A stretch of 64,000 nucleotides of DNA from Heterocephalus glaber. Taxonomy: Eukaryota > Chordata > Mammalia > Rodentia > Bathyergidae. The stretch is from positions 9,628,012 through 9,692,011 of the forward strand of contig NW_004624804.1 of assembly GCF_000247695.1 (NCBI RefSeq), read 5' to 3'. The translations under genes were made by a program, and so were the position numbers. The notes beneath the pieces were generated by a model. That model ran no database searches. It was not told the DNA's origin and saw only the letters and a program-made list of their open reading frames with translations. The stretch's first letter is position 1. Every line of letters begins with the position of its first letter. Shown one piece after another: positions 39,526 to 51,979 of this stretch.

Positions 39526-40517
39526 CAGCCATTAACTGAATTCTGAGAAGAATTCAGTGATAATCTCATGTGGTTTGCAAGTTACTGTTTCATTTTTTTT
39601 GTTTGTTTGTTTGAGACGGGATCTTGCTTTGTAATCCAGGCTGGCCTCACATTCACTGTGTAGCCTAGTTTGGCCTCAAACTGTTGATCCTCCTGCTTCA
39701 GCCTCAGTGCTGGGATTACAGGTGTGCCCCACCACACCCAGCTGATTTACTTTTTTTTTTTTGGTACCAGGGATGAACTTGGGTCCTTGTGCTTGCGCAG
39801 CAGGTGGCGAAACCACTGAGCTAAATCTCCGGCCCTGATTTACTTTTTAATGTTCGTATGTAGGATATTAGAGGAAGGATAGAAAAAGAGACCTTATGTG
39901 AAGAATGTGGCTGTGGCTATTAAAACTGAGTAAGAGGGCTGGGTATTTAGCTCAGTGGTTTTGTCGCCTGCCTTCCAAGCTCAAGGTCCCGAGTTCAATC
40001 CCCAGTACCAAGGGGGAAAAAAACAAAGTGAGTAAGAGCTGGGCCTGGTGGTGCATACCTACAACCCCAGCACTCAGCAGGTTGAAGCACCGAAATTGCC
40101 ACACATTCCAGGCCATCCTGGGCTATATAGTGAAGCCCTTTCTCAAAAACAATTTAGCTCTATATTTGTTTGTCAGTGGGAAAAGTAAGAGAAAGTAGTT
40201 GAAATTTGTATTGGTAATTAGAGGTAGCAATGAGGAAAAGGGGAGAGATTTAGAAGGGAAATTGTGGGTTCTCTTTTTCTTAGATGTGGTCTTGCTATAT
40301 TGCTCAGACTGGTCTTGAACTCCTTCTCTGAAGGGGTCCTCCTGCCTCAGTTTTCTGAGTGCTGGGATTGCAGGCCTTGGACTTGGCCTGGAAGTGCTGT
40401 ACTTGGCCTTGGATTAAGTTGTAACATTGTTATTACTAAACCCAAGAAGAAAGCATTGGTGATTCCAAACTTACTTGTCCTGTCTCAAACTGTAACTACT
40501 ATTTCTTGTTTGTGTAG

Positions 40518-40650
40518 CTGAGAAGTGTCACACCCTGCAAAGCATGAACAGTCATCTGGAAGCAGTGCTAAAAAAGAAGAGGTCTCTCAGGCAAAGGCTG
40601 TTGAAGCCCATGTGCCAGGAAAACTTACCTATGGAAGCGATATATCACAG
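40518..40650 (+). CDS. HAUS2: HAUS2 coding exon 4
   Basis: This 133-bp exon between acceptor TGTAG (40513-40517) and donor GTTAAC (40651) completes an Ala codon. It reads [43 protein letters not shown] and the start of an Arg codon. It matches the human sequence almost residue for residue and is one of the most conserved parts of the protein. An assembly gap begins 215 bases downstream and does not touch the exon. Confidence 0.96.
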
Positions 40651-42903
40651 GTTAACCTAAGTAGTGGGAATGAGCAATTCTGCATGTTTTCTGAGGGTAG
40701 TTTTTTGTTTAGACTGACAGTAATTTATACCATTATTAATGAAACAACGTATTGCTGATTATATTTGTTAACATGGGGGCCAGGGATTTAGCTCAGTGGT
40801 TCTGCTGCCTGCCTCACAAGCGAAAGGACCTGAGTTTGATCCCCGGTACCAAAAAAAAAAAAAANNNNNNNNNNNNNNNNNNNNNNNNNNNNNNNNNNNN
40901 NNNNNNNNNNNNNNNNNNNNNNNNNNNNNNNNNNNNNNNNNNNNNNNNNNNNNNNNNNNNNNNNCAGTACATTTGTTAACATTATTAACGTTAATACATT
41001 AAACCAGGAAAAAAAAAAAAAAGGGCCAGGGATTTAGCTCAGTGGTTCTGCCACCTGCCTCGCAAGTGCAAGGTCCTGAGTTTGATCACCGGTTCCAAAA
41101 AAAAAAACCAGAAAAAAGAAATCCTTTGCTTTTAAAGAATTGTAGATAATGGTGAAAAGAAAGGACTTCATTTGCCCACAGTGTGTTGGGAATTATATAT
41201 TATAGCTTTAATGAAAAAAACCAGATCCATAGAATGGGATGATTTCTGATGCTCTCTTCTTCATAGAAGTATTACACAGATCAAATTGAAGCTTCAAGAT
41301 TTTTTTTTTTTTTGAGACAGAGTCTTGCTATGTAGTCCAGGCTGGCCTTGAACTCACTGTCTAGTCCAAGCTGGCCTTGAACTCACAGAGATCCTCCTGC
41401 CACAGCCTCCTGAGTACTGGGATTACAGGAGTGGACCACCATGTTTGGTTCTTTATTTTTCTAAATTTTTTTTCCAGTACCAGGAATCAAACTCAGGATG
41501 TTGCACTTGTGAGGCAGGCACAGTGCCACTGAGCTAAATCCCCAGCCCCTGGCTCTTTATTTTTGAGACAAAGTCTTGCTGTGTTGCCCAGGTTGCCTTG
41601 AACTCATGATTCTCCTGTCTCAGCCTCCTGAGTCACTGGGATTTGTAGTAAAATAATAATATAAGCCTTGTTCTTTTGGCTATATTCAATATCTAACCAT
41701 TAATATATGTACAGTATTGTATACTTCAGGAAAGAACTGAGGGCCTGTTGTGGCACCACATGCCTATAATCCTAGCACTCCTGCCTAAGGGAGGAGAATC
41801 ACTGCAAGTTCAAGGGCAGGCTGGGCTATGTAGTGAATTCAAGGCCAGTCTGAACTACAAAGTGAGACCCTGTCTCAAAAAACAAACAAAGAAAAACTGA
41901 GTAATGATGTTAAAGCATTTTCCAAATCCAAAGATTCAGTGTACCTTTATGTGAAGACTTTCAATGTAATATATTTACCTTATTGTCTTCATTATTTACT
42001 TAGAATAAATTTCAATGGAATGAGGTTTTATCTAGGAGAGTTCCTTATGAGAAAATTATTACCTTGAGGGTTATGTAGCGGGTTAGGTTGGATTCTAGAT
42101 AAGATAATTAGTGTTGACTTTCTGTTTTTTCTTTTTCTTTCTCTTTCTATCTTTTTTGGATGATAAGTCTTGCTTAAATGAAAAGACAAAGACCTTTTGT
42201 TCTTTTGTTTTTGTGGTACTGGAGATTGAACCCGAGATCTTTGCACTGAGCTACTCCAGAAGTTTTTTATTTTTATTTTGAGACGGTCTCGCAAAATTTT
42301 TAAATTTCCCATGCTGGATTTAAACTTGTGATCCTCTTCCCTCAGCCTCTCAGAGTGCTGGGATGGTATTATAGACATTCAGAGAGAAGGATCTTGTTTT
42401 GTTGTTTTTTGGGGTTTTTTTGGTACCGGGGATCAAACTCGGATCCTTGTGCTAATCCCCGGCCCAGGATCTTGTTTTTTTAATCATTAATTTATCATTA
42501 ATTTTTTAAAATTTCCTCTTTTTTTTTTTGTTTTTTTGGGGGTTTTTTTGTACTGGGGATTGAATTCTGGACCTTGTGCTTTCGAGGCAGGCCACTGAGC
42601 TAAATCCCCAGCCCTATTTTTTATTTTTTGAGACAGAGTCTTCACTGATTTGAACTCACTATGTAGCCCAGGGTGGGTTTGCATTCTTGGCAGTCCTTCT
42701 GCCTCAGCCTCCCAAATGCTAGGATTACAGGCTTGTGCCACTGTGCTCAGCCAATCATTGGTATTTCTATGAATGCAGGAAGATTGTTTTTGGCTCATTA
42801 GGTTGATTATAATTCTCTTATTTCAAATTAAAGAGTATTGATTAAAGGAAAAATAAACAAAAATATAAACCAAAAAATTTATTTTTTTGTCTCCATCTTT
42901 CAG
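40651..42903 (+). repeat. HAUS2: HAUS2 intron 4
   Basis: ID-like SINEs: plus 40775-40864 (running into the gap) and 41022-41108; minus 41464-41550, 42400-42470 (internally deleted) and 42520-42615. B1 or ID relics: minus 41300-41450, 41555-41640, 42205-42365 and 42618-42755; plus 41740-41890. Remaining short stretches show nothing recognisable. Confidence 0.7.
40865..40964. other. assembly gap (100 N)
   Basis: Exactly 100 N follow the A-tail of an ID-like SINE. A round number usually marks a gap of unknown size. ATTTGTTAACAT occurs before the SINE (about 40765) and again just after the gap (about 40970), so the gap probably hides only repeat sequence within the target duplication. Confidence 0.98.
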
Positions 42904-43012
42904 ATACATGGTACATTTACTACAGTTGGCTGTGACTTTTATTGAGAAATTGGAAACCCATCTTGAAACAATTAGAAATATCCCTCATTTAGATGAAAAT
43001 ATAAAGAAAATG
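42904..43012 (+). CDS. HAUS2: HAUS2 coding exon 5
   Basis: This 109-bp exon from acceptor TTTCAG (ends 42903) to donor GTGAGT (43013) completes the Arg codon. It encodes [20 protein letters not shown] then [16 protein letters not shown]. It corresponds to human [20 protein letters not shown], with conservative changes. Phase agrees with both neighbours. Confidence 0.96.
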
Positions 43013-43069
43013 GTGAGTAGTAATATAGCTATTTCAATTCTCTTATACTAGAATCTCAGAATGTGTGAT

Positions 43070-43533
43070 TGTCTTAGTTACTTTTCTTGTTGCTGAGACA
43101 AAATACTCAACACTCACAAGTTAAAGGTTTATTAAGGAAAAATTTATTAAGGAAAGGTTTATTTCAGCTCACAGTTTGAGAGGTTTCAGTTCATAGTCAG
43201 CTGGCTCCAAGGCAGAGTCAAAGGGACATCACAGAGGAGAAATAGTCTATAGCAAGCAGGCAGGAGACAATAAAGCAGCAAGCAACAGCAGCAGCAGCCT
43301 ACCTCTCCCTTTTATACCTTCCAGGCTACCCACCTTTTGGATGCTGCCACCACACCCAGGGTGGGCCTTCTCATTATCCACACCCAGAGCTGTCCTAAAC
43401 CAATTAGTGAGCTAATTTAGTAGTTGCACACCCTTGCTCCCAGCATCACACACCATAAATCCAGCCAGCTTCATAAAGCCCCACCTATGACCTCCTGAGG
43501 GTTTGGAGGGACATTTAGATACAAGCCATAATA
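43070..43533 (-). mobile_element. solo MaLR-like LTR with GTGAT target duplication
   Basis: On its own strand it begins TATTATGGCTTGTATCTAAA and ends GTAACTAAGACA, consistent with a TG...CA LTR of about 464 bp whose first base has changed. GTGAT flanks it at 43065-43069 and 43534-43538. Related copies occur at 51980-52375 and 52890-53301. No internal region adjoins it, so it is a solo LTR. MaLR-like is my best family guess. Confidence 0.8.
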
Positions 43534-44332
43534 GTGATCCACTCATTTAACTTTTTTTTTTTTTTTTTGGTACCAGGGATCGAACTCAGGTCCTTGTGCT
43601 TGTGCAGCAGGCGACCAAACCACTGAGCTAAATACTTGGCTGAGGAACTTTTTAATAACTAAAATTATGAGCTAATTATTTTAAAAATCAGAAATGTTTT
43701 GTTAGCCAGGCACCATGGCACATGCCTAAATCCCAGCTATTCGGGAAGGTAAGAGGATTGCAGATTTGAGGACAGCCTGGGTAACCTGCCTTACCCTTCT
43801 GAGTGCTGAGTGTGTAGGCATGTATCCCCATGCCTGACCAAGAAATCATTTCAATAAATTTTTTTTTTTTGGTACCGGGGATTGAACTTGTGTCCTTGTG
43901 CTTGCACAGCAGGGAGCAAAACCACTGAGCTAAATCCCCGACCCTCAATAAATTTTTTTACTCCAAAATTTAGTAAAAATATGTTATCTTTGTTGTGCAA
44001 GGCTGTGCTCCATGTATTATAAAAGATAGATACCCCTGAATATCCTGCCCTCAGATTCTCAGTTTGGTGAGACAGCATTAAGATGGATCCTTTCTACTTT
44101 ATAGGACTGTTTGCATAATAAGTGCAGCATATAATTATAAAGAAATGTGGCTGAGTGCCATAGTACACTCCTGTAATCCCAGCTACTTGGGAGGCTGAGG
44201 CAGGAGGATCACAAGTTCAAGTCCAGCCTGGACAAATTAGCAAGACTCTGTCTCGTAATAAAAATTTTAAAAGGTAGAGCACACCTGGGTTGAATCTTCA
44301 GTACTGGGAAAATTTTAAAATATCCATAAGGA

Positions 44333-44994
44333 GGGCTGAGGATTTAGCTCGGTGGCATTGCACCTGCCTTGCACATGCAAGGTCCTAAGTTTTTGTGTGT
44401 GTGTGTGTGTGTGTGTTTTCCTTAAATTCTTTTATCGGTACATTTTAGGTATATAATACATTTACATTTATCATTGGGAACTTGTACCTTTACATGATGT
44501 ATCTTGGTTCTTATTTTTTCCCCATTCCCTGCCCTCCCTTCCCTATTTACAAAGACTTTGTTTCCATTTTTTCCATTTCTCATAATTTTTCCTTTCCCTT
44601 CTTTCCTTTCCCCTGCCCCTCCCACTACCCCTACCCCTTTGGACCTTTTCTTCCTATTTTGCATTATCAATTATTCATTCTAATCATTGGTACATTTTAG
44701 TTATACAATATAATGACATTCATCATTGGAAATTTGCACCTTTACATAGTCTCTTGGTTCTTATTTTTCCCCCTTCCCCTCCCCTCCCTTCAACCCCTCC
44801 ATCCCTCCCTATTTACAAAGACTTTGTTTCGATTTTTTCATTTTCTCATTTTAATTCCATTCCCTTCTTTCCTTTCCCCTACCCCTCCCACTTCCCCTTC
44901 CCCTTCCTCTTTTCTTCCTATTTCACAATATCTATTATAAGGTCCTAAGTTTGATCCCTGGTACTGCAAAAAAAAAAAAAAAAAAAAAAAAAAT
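44333..44994 (+). repeat. ID-like SINE split by an L1 insertion
   Basis: The 5' part of the SINE (44333-44392) and its 3' part with a long A-tail (44939-44994) share AAGGTCCTAAGTTT, which is present on both sides of the insert. Joined at that motif they make one complete ID-like element. Confidence 0.9.
44393..44938 (-). mobile_element. L1 3' end, internally duplicated, inserted in a SINE
   Basis: A minus-orientation L1 tail contains two successive copies of the 3' UTR (about 44415-44690 and 44690-44935), each with TGGTACATTTTAG-like starts, CCCTTCC tracts and AAAGACTTTGTTTC. The tail side is TTTTG followed by about 10 TG units instead of plain T. The 14-bp target duplication AAGGTCCTAAGTTT (44379-44392 and 44939-44952) bounds it. 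Confidence 0.88.
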
Positions 44995-46908
44995 CTATTA
45001 GGAAAATCTATCCATTAAGAACAAAGAAGAGAGGGATTACTTTCAGTGTAGGGGGATTAGGAATAGAATAGAGTATAGGAAGAGTTCAAAAGGTATTATA
45101 TAGGAATTAATGGAAAGCTAAATCTTGAAGAATTATGAAATTTGGCCTTGCATCAGAAGGACTATTTAGGGCCAAAGCAACAATGTGAGGAAGACATCAA
45201 AGTCAGAGTTAGGGGAGAAAATGGTATTTTGCTTTTGCTGTTGCCTAAAGGAATCAGGGCTAGTTTATGACATGTCTTAACAATCAGACCAAAAATTTTA
45301 GACTTTATTACAGTACTGAAAAGCCATTGAGTGTTTTATTCATTCATTCATTCATTTATTGATGGTATTGGAGATTCAACCTAGGAACTTCATACTGAGC
45401 TACATCCCTAGCCCTTTCTATTTTAAGACAGTGTCTTATTAAATCACTAAGTTACCCAGGCTGGGCTTGAATTTATGATCCTCCTGCCTAGCCTATCACA
45501 GTGCTGGGATTATAGATGTGCATCTTGCCCACCCATGTTTGAATGAATGATTGATTGTTTCATTGATTGATTTTTTTTTTTTTTTTTTTTAGTGAAGAGC
45601 ACACAGTAGTAACTTGGTCAGAATTGTGCTGTAAATGTGTTGAAAATACCAAATAGGGTAGACTGAGCCTTGCTCTGTGTATGGGCAGAGAACATCTCAT
45701 CTGGAAGTTTGTGAAAAATGCAGAATTACAGGGCTAGCTGGGCATGATGGCACACGCTTGTAATCCCAGCACTCAGTAGACTGAGTCAGGAGAATCACTG
45801 CAAGTTTAAGGGCAGCCTGAGCTACATAGAAAGTTCAAGACCAGGCTCAACTATATAATGAGACCGAATCTCAAAAAAACTAAAAAATAAAAAGAGAGAG
45901 AGAGAAAAAAAGAAAGGAAAGTAGACTAGCAGACTTTATTCTCTCCAATCTTCAAAATCAGAATATATAAAGAAATTCTTCAAGTGATTCCTGTATTAGC
46001 ACATTTTAAAGTGTGATCTGCTCTGAATTAGAGAAATAGAGAAACCTGGAAACTAAATATTATCATCTATATTAAAAATTCACATAAAAGATACAGAAGC
46101 ACAGGAAAACAAAGGATTATATGTATTTTTTTTTAATTTTTGAGGTCAGATTTCTAGATGTTGGATATTATTTGGGCAAGGGACCTACTCAAGCAATGTA
46201 GTTTTTAGCCTTGGTGATTTGAGGGTAGCAAGTAGGATTAAGTGTGCATTAACATGTTCCCGCCAGCTTGAACCATGTGTGATGGGACAGTCACACCAGT
46301 ACCACTAATGGTTCAGAGCTGCGGGCCAGCGAGACAGCTAATTACAGCCCCATCGAGAATGTGTTTAAGAAATTATTGAGTTGGGGTTTTTTTGTTGTTG
46401 TTGTTGAGACAAAGTCTCACTATATAGTTCAGCCTGGCCTTGAACTCGAGGCGATCTGCCTTCTTTAGCGTCTGAGCGCTGGAATTACAGGCATACACCG
46501 CTGCACTGGGCTTGAGTTGACTTTGATATGTCTTGCACATGTTGTAAATGTTCAATCATTGTTGAGCTGAAGCTAAGTGGAGTTTGAGATATTGAATGTA
46601 CATCCCGATGAAGATTATTGATAGACTTAAACATGGGACTACATTTTCGGAAGAACATTGGGTTTAATAACAGATTGAGGGTAAACTGCATTGAGTGGAT
46701 GATTGAGGATAAAGGAGAAGTGAACTCACAGAAAGAAGATGTGTACTGTAGGAAGGGAGAGAGTGAAATTTCAAGGAGCTTTTGCAATAAGGGACTGGGA
46801 AAAGTTCAGGTATTAACTTTTGTTATTATAACCATTTGTGATGCGATGATATGAATTAACGACAGATAAAATTTCTCTGCTATTTTCTCTTTCTTTCAAA
46901 TGTTACAG

Positions 46909-47031
46909 AGCAAGGCTTTAGCCAAGATGGATATTTTGGTGAATGAGACAGAGGAACTGGCAGAGAATATACTCAAGTGGAGAGAACAACAAAAGAAAGT
47001 TTCTTCTCAGATCCCCAAAATGTTAAGATGA
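46909..47031 (+). CDS. HAUS2: HAUS2 terminal coding exon, shortened by a probable frameshift
   Basis: After acceptor TTACAG (ends 46908) the frame reads [20 protein letters not shown] then [20 protein letters not shown] and stops at TGA (47029-47031). The first 37 residues match human HAUS2, but the human protein goes on about 30 residues further. In the +1 frame just after Leu, the DNA encodes [13 protein letters not shown] (47027 on), clearly related to the human EESYLYKHDIIM, before its own stop at 47081-47083. One extra base near 47026 therefore explains the early stop. The whole open frame is 621 bp, giving 206 residues against 235 in human. The conserved helical core is intact, so the protein may still function; a sequencing error is possible. 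Confidence 0.9.
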   Translation, partial: SKALAKMDILVNETEELAENILKWREQQKKVSSQIPKMLR

Positions 47032-47260
47032 AGAAAATTATGCTCATAAATATGACATAGTTATGAAGTCTGTTTCTGGTTGATTGTCACTTGGGTATAT
47101 AGGCTTTGCTGCTACCAGTACTGAAAGAGCCCTGTTTTTATTGGAGTACCAAGATTCAGGATTCTATAGGACCAAACTTACTTTTCCTTTGTTTTTTATA
47201 CATTCTTAATGTACTTTTCAGAAAGCTAATACAAATAAAATATAGCTGAATTGATTAACA
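47032..47260 (+). other. HAUS2: HAUS2 3' untranslated region and poly(A) signal
   Basis: AATAAA at 47234-47239 lies about 200 bases after the stop codon, in SINE-free sequence. It is the first plausible polyadenylation signal. Longer 3' ends cannot be excluded. Confidence 0.5.
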
Positions 47261-50200
47261 TAAATGAGTTAACCATTCCGCAGTTAGCAAATTATTTTAT
47301 TATGTCCTTTTTTTTTTTAAGTCATCTTTCTAAATTGTCTTCTTCAGTCTGAAAGTGTCTATGGCAGTTATTCCTATGGAATTGTCATGATGTTCAGGAA
47401 AGAATAACATAGCAGGCTTATTCTTGCAAAGGCCTACTGACAAGGCTGGTCCTTGGCTGATCCTTCTGGGAGCTCAGCTCTCAGGAGGGCTCCCTCCACT
47501 CTCACTAACAGGAGTGGCTCAGTGTGACTCAGCTGTTTGTATAATGTGGCTTATTCTGAACACTTACTTTCCTTGTGGGAGTTGAGAATTTTGATACATG
47601 CCAGTTATAAGGATCCTTTGGGACTAGTCCCTAGTAAAATCCTGGGGCTGTATCTCCAACAAGTTTCCCTGGTAGGTAACATTTTACGCATGTGGTCACA
47701 GTTCAGTTGCTAAAGGTGTGTGGCATGTCTTGTGTGATTCCACTGGCAAAGGACTTCTGCCTGGTTTTCCTCAGACTTTGTCCCATGAACCTTTTCTCTT
47801 TCCCCTTTTGATTTATGTGTGTGTTGTGTTTGTGTGTTTGTGGTGCTAGATCAAACCCAGGACCTTGTGCGTGTGCATGTGAAGCACCTGCTTTACCACT
47901 GTGCTACAGCCCATCCCTTGCCTTGTGTGTTGTGCTGTAATAGACCACGGTTATGAGTATGGTGATGTGCTGAGGCCTGTGAATCCTCATAGCAAGCCAT
48001 GTTCTTGTACTCCCTAATGCATTGTTCCATTTGTGAGGGTGTTCACTGGCAGCCTTAGGAGCAGGCAAAGAAGAAAAGGAGAGCAAGGAAAAGGAACAAC
48101 ACATTATAGTAAATTTGTTGCTGTTTATCTTGTTAAATGCTCAGATATTTCACCTGAATTATTGTTCATATGATCGTTCATAGAATACTGATCATGTACT
48201 AACAAAGATATATTGATTTGTATCACAGCTATAACCACTTCTGGCTTATTTTGTTTTCAGACCAAGGATTCAGTTTTGCTTTAAATTGTGTTTTTTACAC
48301 TGTTGCATTTGCTGCATCACAGGGGTCCACTGAGCCTTTTTTATCACAATCCTTAGCAAGAAGACTTCACATAATAGATGAGTAAAATAGATACTCTTAA
48401 GGAAGCAAGATTATTGCCAAAGAAACACCCTGCTAAAACAACAAGAATTGGGCCGGGGATTTAGCTCAGTGGTTCCACCACCTGCCTTGAAAGTGCAAGG
48501 TCCCGAGTTTGATTCCCAGTACCAAAAAAATAAAAAAGAATTATGTTTTCAAGTCTATATCACTAACTTTTACAGATGGGATCTAGAAGAGCAGTAGTAA
48601 TATCTTGAACGTTATGTAGACTTTAGCAAAGGCCCTAGTTGTATTTCATCATAAGCCGGTTCACACCCAGCTTTTTTCCTGATGTGATTTCCTGTATATA
48701 TTAGTGTGTGTGTATGTATACACGGTATTATGTGTCATATCACCTACTATGTTGCAAATATTGACATGTCTGGTTTTGTATATGTCTTTCTCAAAATATC
48801 AAAACAAACATGTAATTTTTAACTAAAACCTCTTGGCCCTAGTGTGAATCCCAAGTCATAGAAAGGGAAGATGCTATTTAGTTTGTGCAAGTGTGGGCAT
48901 TCAGGCTATCTAACTCCTAAAAGCTTGAGAAAAAAATTGATTTAATGCTATTCTAGGATTGATAAGTGGTGATGAATTTTTTAAATTCAAATTTTTTTTT
49001 TTTTTTTTTGACACAGTCTCACTGTGTGACTCAGGCTGGCCATGAACTCACAGTGATCCTCCTGCCTCAGCCTCCCAAGTGCTGGGATTACAGGTGTGAA
49101 CCACCACATTCAGCTTAAATTCAACCTTTAAACATGTGGCTACCAAGAACAGTTAGCTCTGGGGGGTGGATTAAAAAAAGAAACAAACTGGGCCAGGGAT
49201 TTGGCTCAGTGGTTTCACCACCTGCTGCGAAAGCACAAGGACCCAAGTTCAATCCCCGGTACCAAAAAAAAAGAAACAAACTATATTATGTACATCTGTC
49301 AAACTCCCCAAGAAGATTATAAAATGTATGTACTGTAAATATGTACTAATAAATTTTTTAGAAAAATAATTAGCTCTGGAATGCATTTTTTCCTTCACAT
49401 TAGGAGAGGTATATGAAATTAGCAAATTTATTTTTAACACATAATGATGTCAATTTGTTAGGACTGTTCTGGAGGGATTAAGATGCTGCCTGTTTTTTCT
49501 TATTTTACTCCTTTCTTTGACCTGTGACTGCCAGGTTAACCCCTGATTTTATCTTCTTAAACCTTCAATCAAGTCAGGAAGATAGTCTGAGAAATTCGAT
49601 AATATAAAATTTTTCTGGATTTGTAAGATCAGTAATAGAGATATTAGTGACCTTTATTATTGTATTGCAAGATTTTTCCAAATGTCTGTAAAACAATTTA
49701 TATAAAAGATGCATTTCACAATTTGGGGAATCCGCTTTGATAATTGAGTTTACAAAAAAATTTAGTAGAATTAGAAATAAACAGATCATAGAGTCCTTTT
49801 AATTTGACATTTTTCTCTTTTCCCTTTCCCACATTACATTTTCTCTTCTCCTTTTTAAAGTCTTCTCATGAGTATTTGTAGGAAAAGATTATTGCATTAT
49901 GATATGGTAAGCACGGAAGAGTCCTATGGTCAATCTATGATCCTTTTCTGAGAGTCTTAATTTTACAGACCTTTACTTGCTGTACAAGAATTTAGGGCTA
50001 TAAAAATAAGTGTCAAATAACTGTGTAACTGGTAAAATGAAAAGCCATGCATTTTCTAAAAATTGATGTGAAATTGCATGTTCAAGGAAACTGTAGAATT
50101 GATTTTTCTGCCTGAGTACTTTTCCTTATCAAAAATCAGTGTACCTCAGATGACAACGTGGACTTAGTAATCATTAGATGCTAGTAAAATTTTCTCTAAC

Positions 50201-51190
50201 ATTTTCTTTTCCGAATTTTTGCTGTTCAGAAGGCATAAAAATTTACCTTGATAAATGAAAATGTTCTTGAAAAACCCTGCTGGACAGGAAAGCTTTCTGC
50301 GGGCTGTGGAAAGACAGATGGGAACCTCTCTGAACTAAATTGCCTTTGTAAGCTGAATTGCCCTTTGTCCCCCACCTCACCGTGGTCTCACACTGCTTTC
50401 TCCCTCTGCGTTCTCCATCTAGATCCCAAAATTTAGGAGACTCAGACAGGGCCTGTCTTCAGCTTCTCCTTTATGGAGATTTATAGCAAAGGCTTTAGAA
50501 TTACACTTGGGTTTGAATCTTGGTTCCACCACTTACCAGCTAAAGGGTCCTTCTAATTTATTTAATATCAGCCTCAACTTCCTTATCTCTTAAATGGAAA
50601 TGATAAAAGTATGAATTTCATGGATTCTTTGGAAGATTAATAAAATATATAATAATCAAGTCCAAGGGCCAGGGATTTAGCTCAGTGATTCCGCCACCTG
50701 CCTCGCAAGTGTAAGGTCCTGAGTTTGATCCCAGGTACCAAAAAAAACACACAAAAAAATCAAGTTCTAGTTTGTAATAAGTCAGTATAACCAAAGATGA
50801 CTTTGATAACTTCTGATTTCTTGTCCTAAGCTGTTCCTTTTATTCTTTCAAGCACCATATTCTTAATAATAATAATGAATTGAATATAATACAACTTAAT
50901 TAAGACTTTTGAATCTCTTGAATTTTTACTATACAGAGCACGTTAAGGTCATTCTAAGGAAAAAAGACTAGCTTGGTTAAACACAATCAGTGAAACTTCA
51001 TTTACAAAAGGACTCTGGGGCTGAGATTGTATAGTAGCTAAGAAATAGAGTACTTGTCTAACCCCTAATAACTGCCACCCCCAGCATGCCAAAGCAACAC
51101 CAGTAACAGTCCTGAACTACCGTCTCTTACCCATAAAGCTGACAGAAACACTTTACTTTGTTTAGTAGACGGTGGAGACACAGACATGCT
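47261..51190. repeat. HAUS2-STARD9 intergenic DNA, first part
   Basis: Mostly unique sequence with few repeats: an ID relic, minus, at about 47805-47915; ID-like SINEs, plus, at 48448-48532, 49188-49280 (flanked by AAAGAAACAAACT) and 50665-50750 (flanked by AATCAAGT); a B1, minus, at 48992-49112; a MIR in sense orientation at about 50485-50650; and an ID relic, plus, at about 51017-51105. No gene is recognised. This is the least repeat-dense 4 kb outside the CpG islands. Confidence 0.6.
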
Positions 51191-51199
51191 TAGCACTGG

Positions 51200-51800
51200 T
51201 GGTAAGAATGCATAAGCATTTCTTAATTCAGCAATTACAATTCTGGGAATCTATTGCAAAGATATACAGGTACAAATAAGCAAAGATGAGTACACAAAAC
51301 TATTCATAGGATATTTATGATAACAGAAGACTAAAGACAAATGTCCTGTCAATAAGAGACTGATTTATATAAACTATGGATATCCAATATGGAGAGTACT
51401 ATACAGTTGTAAGAATGTCCTTATTTCCAGTTTTGGTTTCTCACACCAGAGAAACAATGAAGTATTTAATACAGTTGTAAGAATGAATAAGGAGGACCGG
51501 GGATTTAGCTCAGTGGTTCCACCACCTGCCTCGCAAGTGCAAGATCCCAAGTTCGATCCCCGGTACACCCCCCCCCAAAATGAGTAAGGAGTATTTCTAT
51601 ATGTGTAATACACTATGCAGTACAGAATGATAAATGGTTTTTTTGGGGGGGGTACTGGGATTGAACTCAGGACCTTGCGCGTTTGAGGCAGGCGCCAGAA
51701 CCACTGAGCTAAACCCCAGGCCCGATAAATGTTATATAGAATATATTTCTATATACCGACCTGTGGTGGTCTCCAGAATCTACTGTAAAGTTAAGGCAAA
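51200..51800 (+). mobile_element. old L1 ORF2 end (sense), interrupted by two SINEs
   Basis: TTCAGCAATTACAATTCTGG, GGAATCTATTGCAAAGATAT and GGATATCCAATATGGAGAGT follow the order of an ancient L1M ORF2 3' region. ID-like SINEs at 51495-51580 (+) and 51635-51725 (-) split it and form an inverted pair. A third ID (51835-51922, -) follows. Confidence 0.65.
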
Positions 51801-51979
51801 AATGTTACTAATGTAAGAAAGGGGGGAGGGACTTTTTTTTTGTTTTGGAACTGGGGATCGAACTCAGGACCTTGTGCTTGCAAGGCAGGCACAGTGCCGC
51901 TGAGCTAAATCCCTGGCCCAAAATGGGAGAGGGATTTGAGAGTGTGTGTGTATATTTGTGCAACAAACTAAGAAATATG

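Larger units (their letters stand above)
38158..40517 (+). repeat. HAUS2: HAUS2 intron 3
   Basis: ID-like SINEs: minus 38570-38655 and 39750-39838; plus 39028-39118 (flanked by AAGAACAGTATTGGG) and 39932-40020. B1-like: minus 39590-39745 and 40270-40390; plus 40036-40155. An old MaLR LTR and an L1M 3' end are listed separately. Confidence 0.7.
43013..46908 (+). repeat. HAUS2: HAUS2 intron 5
   Basis: Apart from the LTR and nested L1 listed separately, it holds ID-like SINEs, minus, at 43555-43640 and 43858-43945; a B1 relic at 43700-43835; a B1+ID dimer, plus, at 44145-44310; an ID/B1 relic, minus, at 45335-45535; a B1, plus, at 45735-45880; and a B1, minus, at 46390-46515. About 45000-45330, 45900-46380 and 46520-46900 are unique sequence without a gene. 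Confidence 0.7.
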
